In this document: piece after piece, positions 1 through 9,015 of the stretch | How the letters are laid out: each line of letters starts with the position of its first letter | Numbering within the stretch: the first letter of the stretch is position 1 | Source of the DNA: an uncultured Prevotellaceae bacterium | GTDB taxonomy: Bacteria; Bacteroidota; Bacteroidia; Bacteroidales; Bacteroidaceae | Assembly: GCA_900314715.1 (NCBI GenBank) | Contig: OMWI01000034.1 | Coordinates: 1 to 36,281, forward strand | DNA length: 36,281 nt | Direction: 5' to 3' | The notes under the pieces: model-generated | What the model was told of the DNA's origin: nothing | What the model saw: the letters and a program-made list of their open reading frames with translations, nothing else | Databases searched by the model: none | Position numbers and translations under genes: made by a program

Positions 1-23
1 CATCATTACGTCGTTTGGTACTG

Positions 24-31
24 CAAAGGTA
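24..31 (-). promoter_or_regulatory. -7 element of a promoter reading off the left edge
   Basis: The minus strand reads TACCTTTG, a perfect match to the Bacteroidota -7 consensus TAnnTTTG. A start codon on the minus strand at 3-6 would lie about 12 nt after the expected transcription start. No clear -33 box is seen. The gene it serves is outside the window. Confidence 0.5.
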
Positions 32-265
32 CCAAATTATATCGAATTATCGACAGAAATATCTGACTATCAGTCAATTAATTTTTAGAACATCCCATAA
101 GGAAAAACATTTAGGTTGGGGGTAAATAATTTCCTATATAGGAAAGTTGCATAACCTATCGTCACTACCGTCACCATTAACTACAAATGTATGAGAATAT
201 GGTAAAATGCAATTATTCGTATTGGCGACAATTAATCTATAAATCGACTTCTCAATAAAACAGAG

Positions 266-309
266 AAAAGCCATTTCTTTACTCTTAATCGAGTTTGGAA
301 ATGGCTTTT
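266..309 (-). terminator. Probable terminator of the xylanase gene
   Basis: AAAAGCCATTTC (266-277) pairs perfectly with GAAATGGCTTTT (298-309), a 12-bp stem with a 20-nt loop and T-rich flanks on both sides. It lies 64 bp past the xylanase stop codon. It can act on either strand, but only the minus strand has a gene entering it. Confidence 0.7.
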
Positions 310-372
310 TTCTATGAGATAGTTTCAAACTGTTAGATTTTCAAACCTCTTAGTTTGTTTAAGGTTTTTGCA

Positions 373-3000
373 TCATTTAATCAGAATCTTCCTTCCGTTC
401 TTGATGACTATGCCCTTGTAGTTAGCACCTACTTTTTGGCCAGCCAAATTATACATCTCATTTGAGTTCATTCGCTGAGCAGTAGTTACAGATTCAATAC
501 CTGCGCTTACGGTACATTTCAATTCAATCTTGTCGATATTACATTGTGCACCAGTAATGGTGATGCGGAGGATCTGTTCACCTTCCTCCAAATTCCTACT
601 CAAATTTCCACTCACCACTTTATAGGTATCCCAGTTGCTGTTTCCCGTTTGTGGAACGCTAACTCTTGCCAATGTGATAACACTATTGTTGTTGACAAGA
701 CCAATGGAGAATCCAGAACCAGTAGTACCCGAAGAAACGGTAGCATCGTATGAGTATTGGCCAGCTTCAGTTACGTTGATACTATATTCAAGCCATTCGT
801 TAGCAGCCGTGTAACCGATAGCTGTACCACCATTACCTACAACAAAGTCAACACCCTCACTATCAGAACGATAATTCTTGTCACCTTCTCGGTTGCTGTC
901 GGAGTCGTGGAAGGTCAAACCTTCACCACCTCTGTCGAAGTTTTCTGCTTGAATGACACCAGGAATAGTAATAAACTTACTGGTATAAGGTGTGCGCTTA
1001 CCGTTTACCTTGAGTGTTCTCTTGGCAGAAACATTCTCTTTACCATCCGAATCTGTAGCAATGGCCGTGATGGTATAGTTGCCCTTTACGGTAGGAATGA
1101 ACTGGATAGAGTAGGGAGCTTCAGTCAATGTGCCAATGAGTAAGTCGTTTGCATAGACACGAACACTATCGATATTGCTGGTAGAACAACTTGCCGTTAC
1201 CCTGATAGTGGTAGAGTCGCCAACAGAAATGGTGGCAGGAGACATTGAACTTACGCTAACTGCGATACTCTTGTTTTGCTCATAGCGACGGAAGTTGAGA
1301 TTCTTGATACAGAAACCGCCTTTGTCAATATTCAAACAAAGCGTGTGACGACCAGCCGTAAGAGGTTTGCTCATCAAGCAACACAATGTCTGGAAGTTGC
1401 TATTGCTGCCAGTTTGAGGAACTTCAACCATGTCTGTGTAATAAGTGAGGTTGTCAAACCCATACTCTGCCAAGTGAAATGTTCCGCCAGAGACATTTGA
1501 TGCCACTTCTGCCTCAATCGAATAGAGACCATCCTCTTTCACGTCAACGGTATATTCCATCCATCCATCTGTCTGAGTGGCCGTCGTAGCATTACGAGAA
1601 GCCTTGTAGTAAGAAACACCAGAAGCACCTTTGTCATATTCGCCCACAACGATTTTGCCTGGCAATTCAGGGATAATCTCACTATATGGCTCACGTTTAG
1701 CAGTAGCACTAAGCACATTGAAGCGAGACAAACGCTCGTATGTAGAACCATCGGTAGCCGTAACAACAGCCTTTAAGGTCTTCCATCCAGCAGTTGCATT
1801 CGAAGGAACGTTGTACTCTGTATAATAGGGAGCCTCCGTCATCGTGGCAATCAACTGACTTCCAAGGTATAAATCTACCTTCTCAATCGTCTTTGTTGCC
1901 AAACTTGCACGTACCATAATGGGAAGTATATCGCCTCTTACCACCTTCATGTCACGAGGTTTCACATAGACAGAAGCCTCTTTTTTCATACCAGGGAAAG
2001 GACTTTTTGCGTTCTTGGCAGCATCACTTGCCATATACTCGCGCAACCAAGTCATAGAAGGACGTGCTTTTCCATCCCTGAAAATACCAGAGTTGCCATC
2101 AGTTGTCCACGTAGCACCATAGATATAACCCCAAAGAGTCACACCAGCACAATAATCTCTCTCCCAGAAAAGTGGAATAAGATTCTTGTATTGCGTTAAT
2201 TGCTTTTGGTCATCACTCGTACCGATGTCAAATTCCGTACTATACATAGGCATTTTAAGCGCATTGTCGAGTTTATCCAATGCACTTTTACAGGTACTCA
2301 AACTAATATCTGTCAATTCGTGGCATTGCAAACCATAAGCATCAATCGGCGCTCCAGCATCACGTAAATTCGTAACAAGGTCGATGTATTGGTCAATTTG
2401 CCATTGAATAGAATTGTAGTCATTATAAATCAAAATGGCGTTTGGCCAACGTTCGTATGCCATTTCGAAAGCCTTGATAAGCCAATCATAGCCAGTCTTA
2501 CCTTTACCTCCCAACGACTCTCTTATCATTGGATTACCTGGTTGGTGAGGACTGCTTTCATTCGACCAAACGGCTTCGTTGACCACATCAATCAAAGGAA
2601 GGTCGGGATATTTCTTCTTAACAGCATCAAACCACTTCACGATAGAAGCATAGCGGTCTTTGATAGACAAACTTTCAAGCCAACCAGGATATTGAGCACC
2701 CCAAAGAAGCGCATGAAACTTGTAGGTGAAGTTGTGTTGCTTGGCATAATTGAAAGCCTTATCACAACCCCAGTTGTAGCTATTACGTGTTCCTTCCACC
2801 GAGCCCCATTTCGATTCGTTCTCACAAGTAATCTGGTTCCATAACTTGTAATACGGATCTACGCCGCCACCAGCGTCTACATTGTAGCGGGTTGTGATGT
2901 TGCCGAGAAACTTATCGGGGTTAGTTGATAGTTGAGCGTTAGCTTTTCCGCCAAAAAAGCAGATGGCTAACAAGAAAAGAAAAGTAGATTTTTTTCTCAT
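373..3000 (-). CDS. Secreted GH10 endo-1,4-beta-xylanase with Ig-like and CBM6-like modules
   Basis: Predicted endo-xylanase cutting beta-1,4-xylan outside the cell. The protein starts MRKKSTFLF (start at 3000; an in-frame ATG seven codons upstream, at 3021, lacks a signal-peptide-like beginning) and has a signal peptide ending near NAQ. The GH10 barrel fills roughly residues 25-330, with acid/base Glu142 in DVVNEAV and nucleophile Glu256 in STEFDIG. It is followed by an Ig-like domain, a CBM6-like domain (about 440-580), a second Ig-like domain, and a second CBM6-like domain starting at IPGVIQAENF. The last 40 residues (YNLAGQKVG then GIVIKNGRKILIK) look like the C-terminal secretion/anchoring tail common in Prevotella secreted enzymes. 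The gene stands alone, with its own promoter and terminator; no SusC/SusD pair is visible. GH10 is certain; xylan as substrate follows from the family. Confidence 0.93.
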   Translation of the reverse strand: MRKKSTFLFLLAICFFGGKANAQLSTNPDKFLGNITTRYNVDAGGGVDPYYKLWNQITCENESKWGSVEGTRNSYNWGCDKAFNYAKQHNFTYKFHALLWGAQYPGWLESLSIKDRYASIVKWFDAVKKKYPDLPLIDVVNEAVWSNESSPHQPGNPMIRESLGGKGKTGYDWLIKAFEMAYERWPNAILIYNDYNSIQWQIDQYIDLVTNLRDAGAPIDAYGLQCHELTDISLSTCKSALDKLDNALKMPMYSTEFDIGTSDDQKQLTQYKNLIPLFWERDYCAGVTLWGYIYGATWTTDGNSGIFRDGKARPSMTWLREYMASDAAKNAKSPFPGMKKEASVYVKPRDMKVVRGDILPIMVRASLATKTIEKVDLYLGSQLIATMTEAPYYTEYNVPSNATAGWKTLKAVVTATDGSTYERLSRFNVLSATAKREPYSEIIPELPGKIVVGEYDKGASGVSYYKASRNATTATQTDGWMEYTVDVKEDGLYSIEAEVASNVSGGTFHLAEYGFDNLTYYTDMVEVPQTGSNSNFQTLCCLMSKPLTAGRHTLCLNIDKGGFCIKNLNFRRYEQNKSIAVSVSSMSPATISVGDSTTIRVTASCSTSNIDSVRVYANDLLIGTLTEAPYSIQFIPTVKGNYTITAIATDSDGKENVSAKRTLKVNGKRTPYTSKFITIPGVIQAENFDRGGEGLTFHDSDSNREGDKNYRSDSEGVDFVVGNGGTAIGYTAANEWLEYSINVTEAGQYSYDATVSSGTTGSGFSIGLVNNNSVITLARVSVPQTGNSNWDTYKVVSGNLSRNLEEGEQILRITITGAQCNIDKIELKCTVSAGIESVTTAQRMNSNEMYNLAGQKVGANYKGIVIKNGRKILIK

Positions 3001-3030
3001 GTTTATATTTATTAATTGCAATTATAGTTG

Positions 3031-3062
3031 CAAAATTAGCCAATAATTTCCTATCCAACCAA
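3031..3062 (-). promoter_or_regulatory. Promoter of the xylanase gene
   Basis: On the minus strand a TTGG box (3059-3062) and TAATTTTG (3031-3038) are separated by 20 bp, matching the Bacteroidota -33/-7 arrangement. Transcription would start about 25 nt before the ATG at 3000. Confidence 0.65.
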
Positions 3063-3152
3063 TTTTTTCATTGCTTTCTTTCTTCCCGTTCTTTGCTTGA
3101 TTATTTTCGCAAAGTCTTTGTAACATTTCATATCAATGTAAAGACATTTTGC

Positions 3153-3240
3153 AAATGATAGGTTTGTGAATGATAAACCATATATTTGCGATTGCTAAAC
3201 AGTATATTTACGCCTTGCAAACGCTATATTTATTTATAAT
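3153..3240. repeat. Four 22-bp direct repeats between xylanase and ileS
   Basis: Units start at 3153, 3175, 3197 and 3219, exactly 22 bp apart. The last three share AAAC, then TATATTT, then a TTGC-type end; the TATATTTR core recurs at 3181, 3203 and 3225. The first unit is more diverged. Spacing of two helical turns suggests a binding array for a regulator. The array ends 30 bp before the ileS -33 box and begins 90 bp upstream of the xylanase -33 box, so either gene could be the target. The rest of the 3001-3350 intergenic region holds only the two promoters. Confidence 0.55.
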
Positions 3241-3270
3241 GAGAAACATGAAAGAAATAAATACCTTTAT

Positions 3271-3302
3271 TTTGGTGGAATGAAGAAAATTACTTACCTT
3301 TG
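3271..3302 (+). promoter_or_regulatory. Promoter of the ileS operon
   Basis: TTTG (3271-3274), a 20-bp spacer and TACCTTTG (3295-3302) match the Bacteroidota consensus perfectly. The leader to the ileS ATG at 3351 is about 40 nt and AT-rich. Confidence 0.85.
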
Positions 3303-3350
3303 CACCCATTAAAAAAAATACGTCAATTTTAAAAGAAAAAAATAACAAAG

Positions 3351-6300
3351 ATGTCAAAGAAGTTTGCTGAATACAAAGGTCTTGACTTGACAGGAATCAA
3401 CAACGAGATCTTATCAGAATGGGAAAAGAAGAATGTCTTTCTCAGAAGTATCAAGGAACGAGAGGGTTGTCCCCAGTTCGTATTCTACGAGGGTCCTCCT
3501 TCGGCAAACGGGCATCCTGGCATTCACCACGTACTGGCAAGAAGCATCAAGGACTCCTTCAATCGTTACAAGACGATGAAGGGATATCAAGTGCATCGTA
3601 AGGCTGGATGGGACACACATGGATTGCCCGTAGAATTGGGTGTAGAAAAAGAGTTGGGTATTACGAAAGCCGATATAGACAACCATGAGAGTGAGAAATA
3701 CATCTCCGTGGAAGATTACAACCAGAAATGTCGTGAAAACGTGATGAAGTTTACCGCTGAATGGCGCACGTTGACCGAGAAGATGGGTTATTTCGTAGAC
3801 CTTGATCATCCCTATATTACATACGACAATAAGTATATCGAAACCTTATGGTGGTTGTTGCGCCAACTTTACGATAAGGGATTACTCTATAAGGGATATA
3901 CCATCCAACCCTATTCGCCCGCAGCTGGTACTGGATTGAGCTCGCATGAGTTGAACCAACCAGGTTGCTATCGTGACGTGAAAGATACCGTAGTGACTGG
4001 ATTGTTTGAGTTGAAAGGCGATGCTGGTGTATTATCTACGGTAGCTCAAAGAGGATGGGGTAAGGTTTATTTCACCGCTTGGACAACTACACCTTGGACA
4101 TTGCCATCAAATACGGCACTCTGTGTTGGTCCTAACATTGACTATGTGGCATTGGAAACCTATAATCCCTATAATGCGGAGAAGGTGACTTTGATTATGG
4201 CCGAGGCTCGCGTGAATGCCTATTTCAATCCAGAAGGCAACATCACCGACGGCGATGAGATGCCCGAATACAACAAGGGAGAGAAGTTTGTGCCATATAG
4301 AATCGTAGGACATTACAAGGGAACAGAACTTGTAGGTTTGCATTACAACCAATTGATGCCATGGGTAAAGCCATGCGCAAAAGTAGACGGCAATGCTCCC
4401 GACTATGTGAAGGCATACGCAGAAGCCAATCCTGACAAGGTATTTGATAGCGAGAATGGCAATGACCACTTCGTAGAGATGGAAGCATGTGCTTTCCGCG
4501 TAATCCCTGGTGATTATGTTACCACTGAAGACGGTACGGGTATCGTGCATATCGCTCCAACCTTCGGAGCAGATGACGCAAAGGTAGCTAAAGACGCTCA
4601 GATTCCCGCCCTCTATCTGATTAACAAGAAAGGCGAAACCCGTCCAATGGTAGACTTGGAAGGAAAGTACTATACCGTGGATGAGTTGGATGACAACTTC
4701 AAGAAAGTTTGCTTGGCACCCTCATACAACAACCATGCAGGCGACTTTGTCAAGAATGCCTATAAGCCAGAATTCAACATTGACGGCAAGTATGATGAGA
4801 AGGCTGCTTCAAAGGCAGAAGACCTGAACATCGTGATTTGCATGGAGATGAAGCAAGAAGGGACGGCTCTCAAGATAGAGAAACACGTACACAATTATCC
4901 ACATTGTTGGAGAACCGACAAGCCCGTGCTTTATTATCCCCTCGACTCATGGTTTATCCGTTCTACCGCCAAGAAAGAGCGTATGGTGGAACTCAACAAG
5001 ACCATTAACTGGCAACCAGAATCAACGGGTACGGGTAGGTTTGGCAATTGGTTGGAGAACCTGAACGACTGGAACCTCTCGCGCTCTCGCTTCTGGGGAA
5101 CACCATTACCCATTTGGAGAGATGAAGACGGTAAAGAGTTGTGCATCGGAAGTCTGGAGGAATTGTACCAAGAGATTGACAAGGCCGTTGCTGCTGGCTT
5201 TATGACAAGCAACCCAATGAAAGACAATGGATTTGTTCCTGGTGACTATTCACAAGAAAACTATGACAAGATAGACTTGCACCGTCCATACGTTGACAAT
5301 ATCGTCTTGGTAAGTGCATCAGGAAAACCCATGAAGCGTGAGTCTGACTTGATTGACGTTTGGTTTGACTCAGGTTCTATGCCATACGCACAAATCCACT
5401 ATCCATTCGAGAATAGCGATAAGATTGACGAGAAGACAGCATTCCCCGCAGACTTCATCAACGAAGGTGTTGACCAAACACGCGGTTGGTTCTTCACGTT
5501 GCACGCCATTGCTACGATGGTGTTTGACTCCGTAGCTTTCAAGAACGTAATTTCTACTGGATTGGTGCTTGACGCAAAAGGCAATAAGATGTCGAAGCAC
5601 TTAGGTAATGTGACCAATCCATTCGAGATGATTGACAAGTATGGTGCAGACCCCGTTCGTTTCTATATGATGACCAACTCAGAGCCTTGGGATAACTTGA
5701 AGTTTGACCCAGAGGGTGTAGATGAGTGTCGCAGGAAATTGTTCGGCACCTTATATAATACATATAGCTTCTTCGCCATGTATGCCAACGTAGATGGCTT
5801 CGAACCTTCTATGTGCAATCATCAAGTGGAAAGACCTGAGATTGACAGATGGATTCTCTCAAAGGTAAACTCATTGATTAAGAACGTTGACGCAGAGATG
5901 ACTGGTTACGATCCTACACGTGCTGGACGATTCATTGACGCATTCGTGAATGATGACTTGAGCAACTGGTATGTTCGCCTGAACCGCAAACGTTTCTGGG
6001 GCAAGGAGATGAGCGAAGATAAGTTGTCGGCTTACCAAACTCTATATACCTGCTTGATGACCGTTGCTAAGTTGATGGCACCATTGGCTCCATTCTATGC
6101 AGACCGCTTGTATATTGACTTGTTAGGTGAAAAAGACAGCGTACATCTTGATACATATCCCGTTGCTGACGAGAGTTTGATTGATGAGCAACTTGAGGCT
6201 CGTATGGATATGGCACAACGCATTTCCTCTATGGTTCTCGCATTGCGCAGGAAGGTGAACATTAAGGTAAAGCAACCTCTGCAAGCCATCATGATTCCTG

Positions 6301-6920
6301 CCGTAGACGAACAGCAGAAAGCTCACATCGAAGCCGTGCAGTCATTAATTATGCACGAAGTGGATGTGAAGGAAGTGAGATTCGTGGAAGGAAACGGTAT
6401 GTTGGTGAAGAAAGTGAAGTGCAACTTCCGTACAATGGGTAAGAAGTTCGGTAAGTTGATGAAAGGCATTGCCGCCTACATGAACAACATCTCACAAGAA
6501 GAAATCGCAACGTTGGAAAACACGGGTGCGTTGACATTGAATATCGAAGGACAGGAAGTGGTCGTTGACAAGGAAGACGTTGAAATCTTCAGCGATGACA
6601 TTCCAGGATGGCTCGTTGCCAATGAAGGCAACCTGACCGTTGCTTTGGAGATTGAGTTGACCGATGAATTGCGCAATGAAGGAATGGCTCGTGAGTTGAT
6701 TAACCGCATCCAGAAAATTCGTAAGGAAACAGGACTCGAAATAACGGACCGCATCAAGGTGACCGTGGCTCTCAATGCCCAGACAGATGCGGCCATTGAA
6801 AACTTCGGTGATTTCATCAAGGCACAAGTGCTTGCTGACGAGATAACCATAGCCGAGAACGATGGCGTGAATGTTGAGTTTGACGATTTCAAACTGAATG
6901 TAAAAGTAGTTAAAGTTTAA
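3351..6920 (+). CDS. ileS: Isoleucyl-tRNA synthetase, IleRS2-like, with altered HIGH motif
   Basis: Charges tRNA-Ile with isoleucine in the cytoplasm. Its 1189 residues are much longer than the roughly 930 of classical bacterial IleRS and fit the long eukaryote-like (type 2) form. The class I signature is altered: after PPSANGHP the expected H-x-G-H tetrad is Gly57-Ile58-His59-His60, so Gly and His have exchanged places. The second signature is intact as KMSKH (746-750). The editing (CP1) region and anticodon-binding domain follow the usual order. It is the first gene of a long run: the DksA-like gene starts 22 bp later. No second ileS is in the window, so this is probably the housekeeping enzyme. 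Identity is certain; the resistance implication rests on published work on type 2 enzymes. Confidence 0.97.
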   Translation: MSKKFAEYKGLDLTGINNEILSEWEKKNVFLRSIKEREGCPQFVFYEGPPSANGHPGIHHVLARSIKDSFNRYKTMKGYQVHRKAGWDTHGLPVELGVEKELGITKADIDNHESEKYISVEDYNQKCRENVMKFTAEWRTLTEKMGYFVDLDHPYITYDNKYIETLWWLLRQLYDKGLLYKGYTIQPYSPAAGTGLSSHELNQPGCYRDVKDTVVTGLFELKGDAGVLSTVAQRGWGKVYFTAWTTTPWTLPSNTALCVGPNIDYVALETYNPYNAEKVTLIMAEARVNAYFNPEGNITDGDEMPEYNKGEKFVPYRIVGHYKGTELVGLHYNQLMPWVKPCAKVDGNAPDYVKAYAEANPDKVFDSENGNDHFVEMEACAFRVIPGDYVTTEDGTGIVHIAPTFGADDAKVAKDAQIPALYLINKKGETRPMVDLEGKYYTVDELDDNFKKVCLAPSYNNHAGDFVKNAYKPEFNIDGKYDEKAASKAEDLNIVICMEMKQEGTALKIEKHVHNYPHCWRTDKPVLYYPLDSWFIRSTAKKERMVELNKTINWQPESTGTGRFGNWLENLNDWNLSRSRFWGTPLPIWRDEDGKELCIGSLEELYQEIDKAVAAGFMTSNPMKDNGFVPGDYSQENYDKIDLHRPYVDNIVLVSASGKPMKRESDLIDVWFDSGSMPYAQIHYPFENSDKIDEKTAFPADFINEGVDQTRGWFFTLHAIATMVFDSVAFKNVISTGLVLDAKGNKMSKHLGNVTNPFEMIDKYGADPVRFYMMTNSEPWDNLKFDPEGVDECRRKLFGTLYNTYSFFAMYANVDGFEPSMCNHQVERPEIDRWILSKVNSLIKNVDAEMTGYDPTRAGRFIDAFVNDDLSNWYVRLNRKRFWGKEMSEDKLSAYQTLYTCLMTVAKLMAPLAPFYADRLYIDLLGEKDSVHLDTYPVADESLIDEQLEARMDMAQRISSMVLALRRKVNIKVKQPLQAIMIPAVDEQQKAHIEAVQSLIMHEVDVKEVRFVEGNGMLVKKVKCNFRTMGKKFGKLMKGIAAYMNNISQEEIATLENTGALTLNIEGQEVVVDKEDVEIFSDDIPGWLVANEGNLTVALEIELTDELRNEGMARELINRIQKIRKETGLEITDRIKVTVALNAQTDAAIENFGDFIKAQVLADEITIAENDGVNVEFDDFKLNVKVVKV

Positions 6921-6942
6921 TCTATCACATATTTAATTAATT

Positions 6943-7326
6943 ATGGCAGAAAAGAAACGTTATAGTGATGAAGAACTGGAAGAGTTCAAGGAAATCATTA
7001 ACGAGAAAATAAGGTTGGCGCGTAGAGATTATGACTCTATGATGAGACAATTGATGAACGCCGACGGCAACGACGTTGACGATACGTCACCCACCTACAA
7101 GGCTTTGGAAGAAGGCAGTATGACACAATCCAAGGAGGAGCTCGTGCAACTTGCCAATCGTCAGCAGAAGTTTATCCAAGGATTGGAGGCAGCTCTGATT
7201 CGTATCCAGAACAAGACATACGGAATAGATCGTATTACGGGTGAACTGATTCCGAAGGAGCGTTTGCGTGCCGTTCCCCATGCAACTTTGAGCGTGTCCT
7301 CGAAGATGCAGGAGAAGAAAAGATGA
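6943..7326 (+). CDS. DksA/TraR-family protein lacking the zinc-finger cysteines
   Basis: A 127-aa relative of DksA/TraR, factors that enter the secondary channel of RNA polymerase. The N-terminal half is charged and helical, as expected for the coiled coil. The C-terminal half carries the family block YGIDRITGELIPKERLRAVP. Where canonical members have a C4 zinc finger, this protein has no cysteine at all: the usual YGxC reads YGID. The fold may be kept without zinc, as in other cysteine-poor DksA relatives. It lies between ileS and lspA, and its stop overlaps the lspA start (ATGA). The family is clear; its effect on transcription is not. Confidence 0.88.
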   Translation: MAEKKRYSDEELEEFKEIINEKIRLARRDYDSMMRQLMNADGNDVDDTSPTYKALEEGSMTQSKEELVQLANRQQKFIQGLEAALIRIQNKTYGIDRITGELIPKERLRAVPHATLSVSSKMQEKKR

Positions 7327-8018
7327 AAGAAACGAAAGAGAAAATCCTTACTGATGGCAGGATAGCGTGCTTGTTGGTCGTTATCCTGCTCATCATTGAC
7401 CAGATTATTAAGATTACCGTCAAGACCCACATGTGTTTGGGTGAGTCGATAAGAATCACGGATTGGTTCTTCATCAACTTCATCGAGAACAATGGAATGG
7501 CTTTCGGAATGACGTTCTTCAATAAGCTGGTGCTTAGTTTGTTTCGACTTGTCGCCATTAGTGCGATTGGCTATTATATATATAAGGTGATTTGTGGTGA
7601 ACATCGTAGGGGCTATGTCATCGTCTTGGCTATTATCATGGCAGGAGCATTAGGCAATATGTTCGACTCGATGTTTTACGGATTGATATTCAATGCGTCT
7701 TCACCTTTTTACGTATCCTATTTCGTTCCCTTTGGTTCGGGTTATTCCTCTTTTTTGCAAGGAAAAGTAGTGGATATGTTTTATTTCCCGCTTATCGTTT
7801 CGACATGGCCAGATTGGATGCCGTTTTGGGGGGGAGAAGAGTTTATCTTCTTTTCACCCGTGTTCAATTTCGCTGATGCATGTGTGAGTGTTGGAATCGT
7901 TATCCTGTTTCTTTTCTATCGCAAGGATTTAGAAGGACTTAGTGAGGCGTTTACGGGAAAGAAAAAGGAAGAATCTCCATTACCAGAAGAAATAAAAGAC
8001 GAAGGGGGAGGAGAATGA
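7323..8018 (+). CDS. lspA: Lipoprotein signal peptidase (signal peptidase II)
   Basis: Inner-membrane aspartyl protease that removes signal peptides from prolipoproteins after lipid attachment. Several membrane helices are visible (about residues 13-30, 70-85, 92-110, 185-205). The conserved blocks are NNGMAFGM, GALGNMFDS (first catalytic Asp) and FNFADACVSVGI (second catalytic Asp). At 231 aa it is longer than the roughly 165-aa enterobacterial enzyme because of an insertion between the catalytic blocks (around 120-175) and a charged C-terminal tail, as is usual in Bacteroidota. It overlaps both neighbours by 4 bp, so translation is probably coupled. The next gene encodes one of its likely substrates, a lipoprotein. 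Confidence 0.95.
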   Translation: MKETKEKILTDGRIACLLVVILLIIDQIIKITVKTHMCLGESIRITDWFFINFIENNGMAFGMTFFNKLVLSLFRLVAISAIGYYIYKVICGEHRRGYVIVLAIIMAGALGNMFDSMFYGLIFNASSPFYVSYFVPFGSGYSSFLQGKVVDMFYFPLIVSTWPDWMPFWGGEEFIFFSPVFNFADACVSVGIVILFLFYRKDLEGLSEAFTGKKKEESPLPEEIKDEGGGE

Positions 8019-9010
8019 TGAGAATATCTTCATGGTTGGCAAATGGTTTGTTGGTCTTGGTGTTTCTTCTTTGCAGTTGTAAGCCCCAAGTACCTTACAA
8101 GTATATCCAACCTGACAAGATGGAAGATATTCTCTATGACTATCATATTGCCGAGGCCATATCGAGCGACTACGAATTACCTCATGACTCCTTAACCCTA
8201 CGTGCTTACAGACATGCTATTTTAGAAAAATACGGATGTACTGATGCGGATTTCGACTCGTCGCTGGTGTATTATACAAGGCATACAGAACGATTGCATC
8301 GAATTTACGAGAATCTTTCCCAACGTCTCAGTAATACGGCTATTTCATTGGGAGCATCTCTAAGCGATTTGAATCGATATGGTTCATTGTCGGCAACGGG
8401 TGATACTGCCAATATATGGAATGGGGATATGTCGTTTGTCTTGATGCATCATCCCGCATTCAACAAGTATTCGTTTAAGATAGATGCAGATTCCACGTTC
8501 CATCCTGGCGATAAGTTGCAACTTCATTTCAATAGTCAGTTCATATTCCAAGACGGAATGCGAGATGCTATAGTCGTTTTGGCTATCAAGTTGTCTAACG
8601 ATAGTGTTATCTCTCGCAACATGCACGTTTCTGGTTCTAACTCCCAATCGATAGAGGTGAATGATGACAAACGCTTGGGAATCAAGGAAGTGAAGGGATT
8701 CTTCCTGTTGAACAACAATATCAATAGGGCGGGAGAAAACCAAACGACTATGAAGTTGGCTGTAGTGAACCATATCTCATTGGTGCGTATGCACACCCAA
8801 GAACCAGAGAAATCGTTGGATGAGGAGAAAGAACCTAACAAGGATTCTGTCAGAATAGATTCGAGTAGGAATATAACTCCACCTCCACATCAAGGGGCAA
8901 GAGGAATGATTGGTCCTGCACGAATGCCCCATGAACCTACCGTGATGCCTCGTGGAGTCATCAGGGAGGAAGTGAACAAGAAAGTAGTACCTAATAACCA
9001 ATTAAAATAA
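8015..9010 (+). CDS. DUF4296 family lipoprotein
   Basis: A 331-aa predicted lipoprotein. The N-terminus is hydrophobic and ends in LLCSC, a lipobox with the lipidated Cys near residue 20-22, so it should sit in the periplasm or outer membrane. Residues 28-120 (YKYIQPDKMEDILYDYHIAE) match the DUF4296 family, which commonly lies beside lspA in Bacteroidales. The middle looks beta-rich; the last 70 residues are charged and Pro-rich and probably disordered. The start overlaps the lspA stop (ATGATGA), and the second ATG three bases later is an equally good start. Function unknown. Confidence 0.85.
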   Translation: MMRISSWLANGLLVLVFLLCSCKPQVPYKYIQPDKMEDILYDYHIAEAISSDYELPHDSLTLRAYRHAILEKYGCTDADFDSSLVYYTRHTERLHRIYENLSQRLSNTAISLGASLSDLNRYGSLSATGDTANIWNGDMSFVLMHHPAFNKYSFKIDADSTFHPGDKLQLHFNSQFIFQDGMRDAIVVLAIKLSNDSVISRNMHVSGSNSQSIEVNDDKRLGIKEVKGFFLLNNNINRAGENQTTMKLAVVNHISLVRMHTQEPEKSLDEEKEPNKDSVRIDSSRNITPPPHQGARGMIGPARMPHEPTVMPRGVIREEVNKKVVPNNQLK

Positions 9011-9015
9011 AACTT

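Larger units (their letters stand above)
1..372. other. Intergenic region left of the xylanase gene
   Basis: No convincing gene lies here. It holds a minus-strand promoter at its left edge and a hairpin near 266-309. A 64-codon minus-strand reading frame crosses the hairpin, has no ribosome binding site and looks like chance. The reverse complement of bases 1-6 reads ATGATG, so a minus-strand gene may start here and leave the window. Confidence 0.5.

Noticed and set aside
134-328. 64-aa minus-strand frame
   Set aside because: It spans the terminator hairpin, has no ribosome binding site and no recognisable features.
3153-3240. Small CRISPR array
   Set aside because: The 22-bp units are directly adjacent, without spacers, and diverged.
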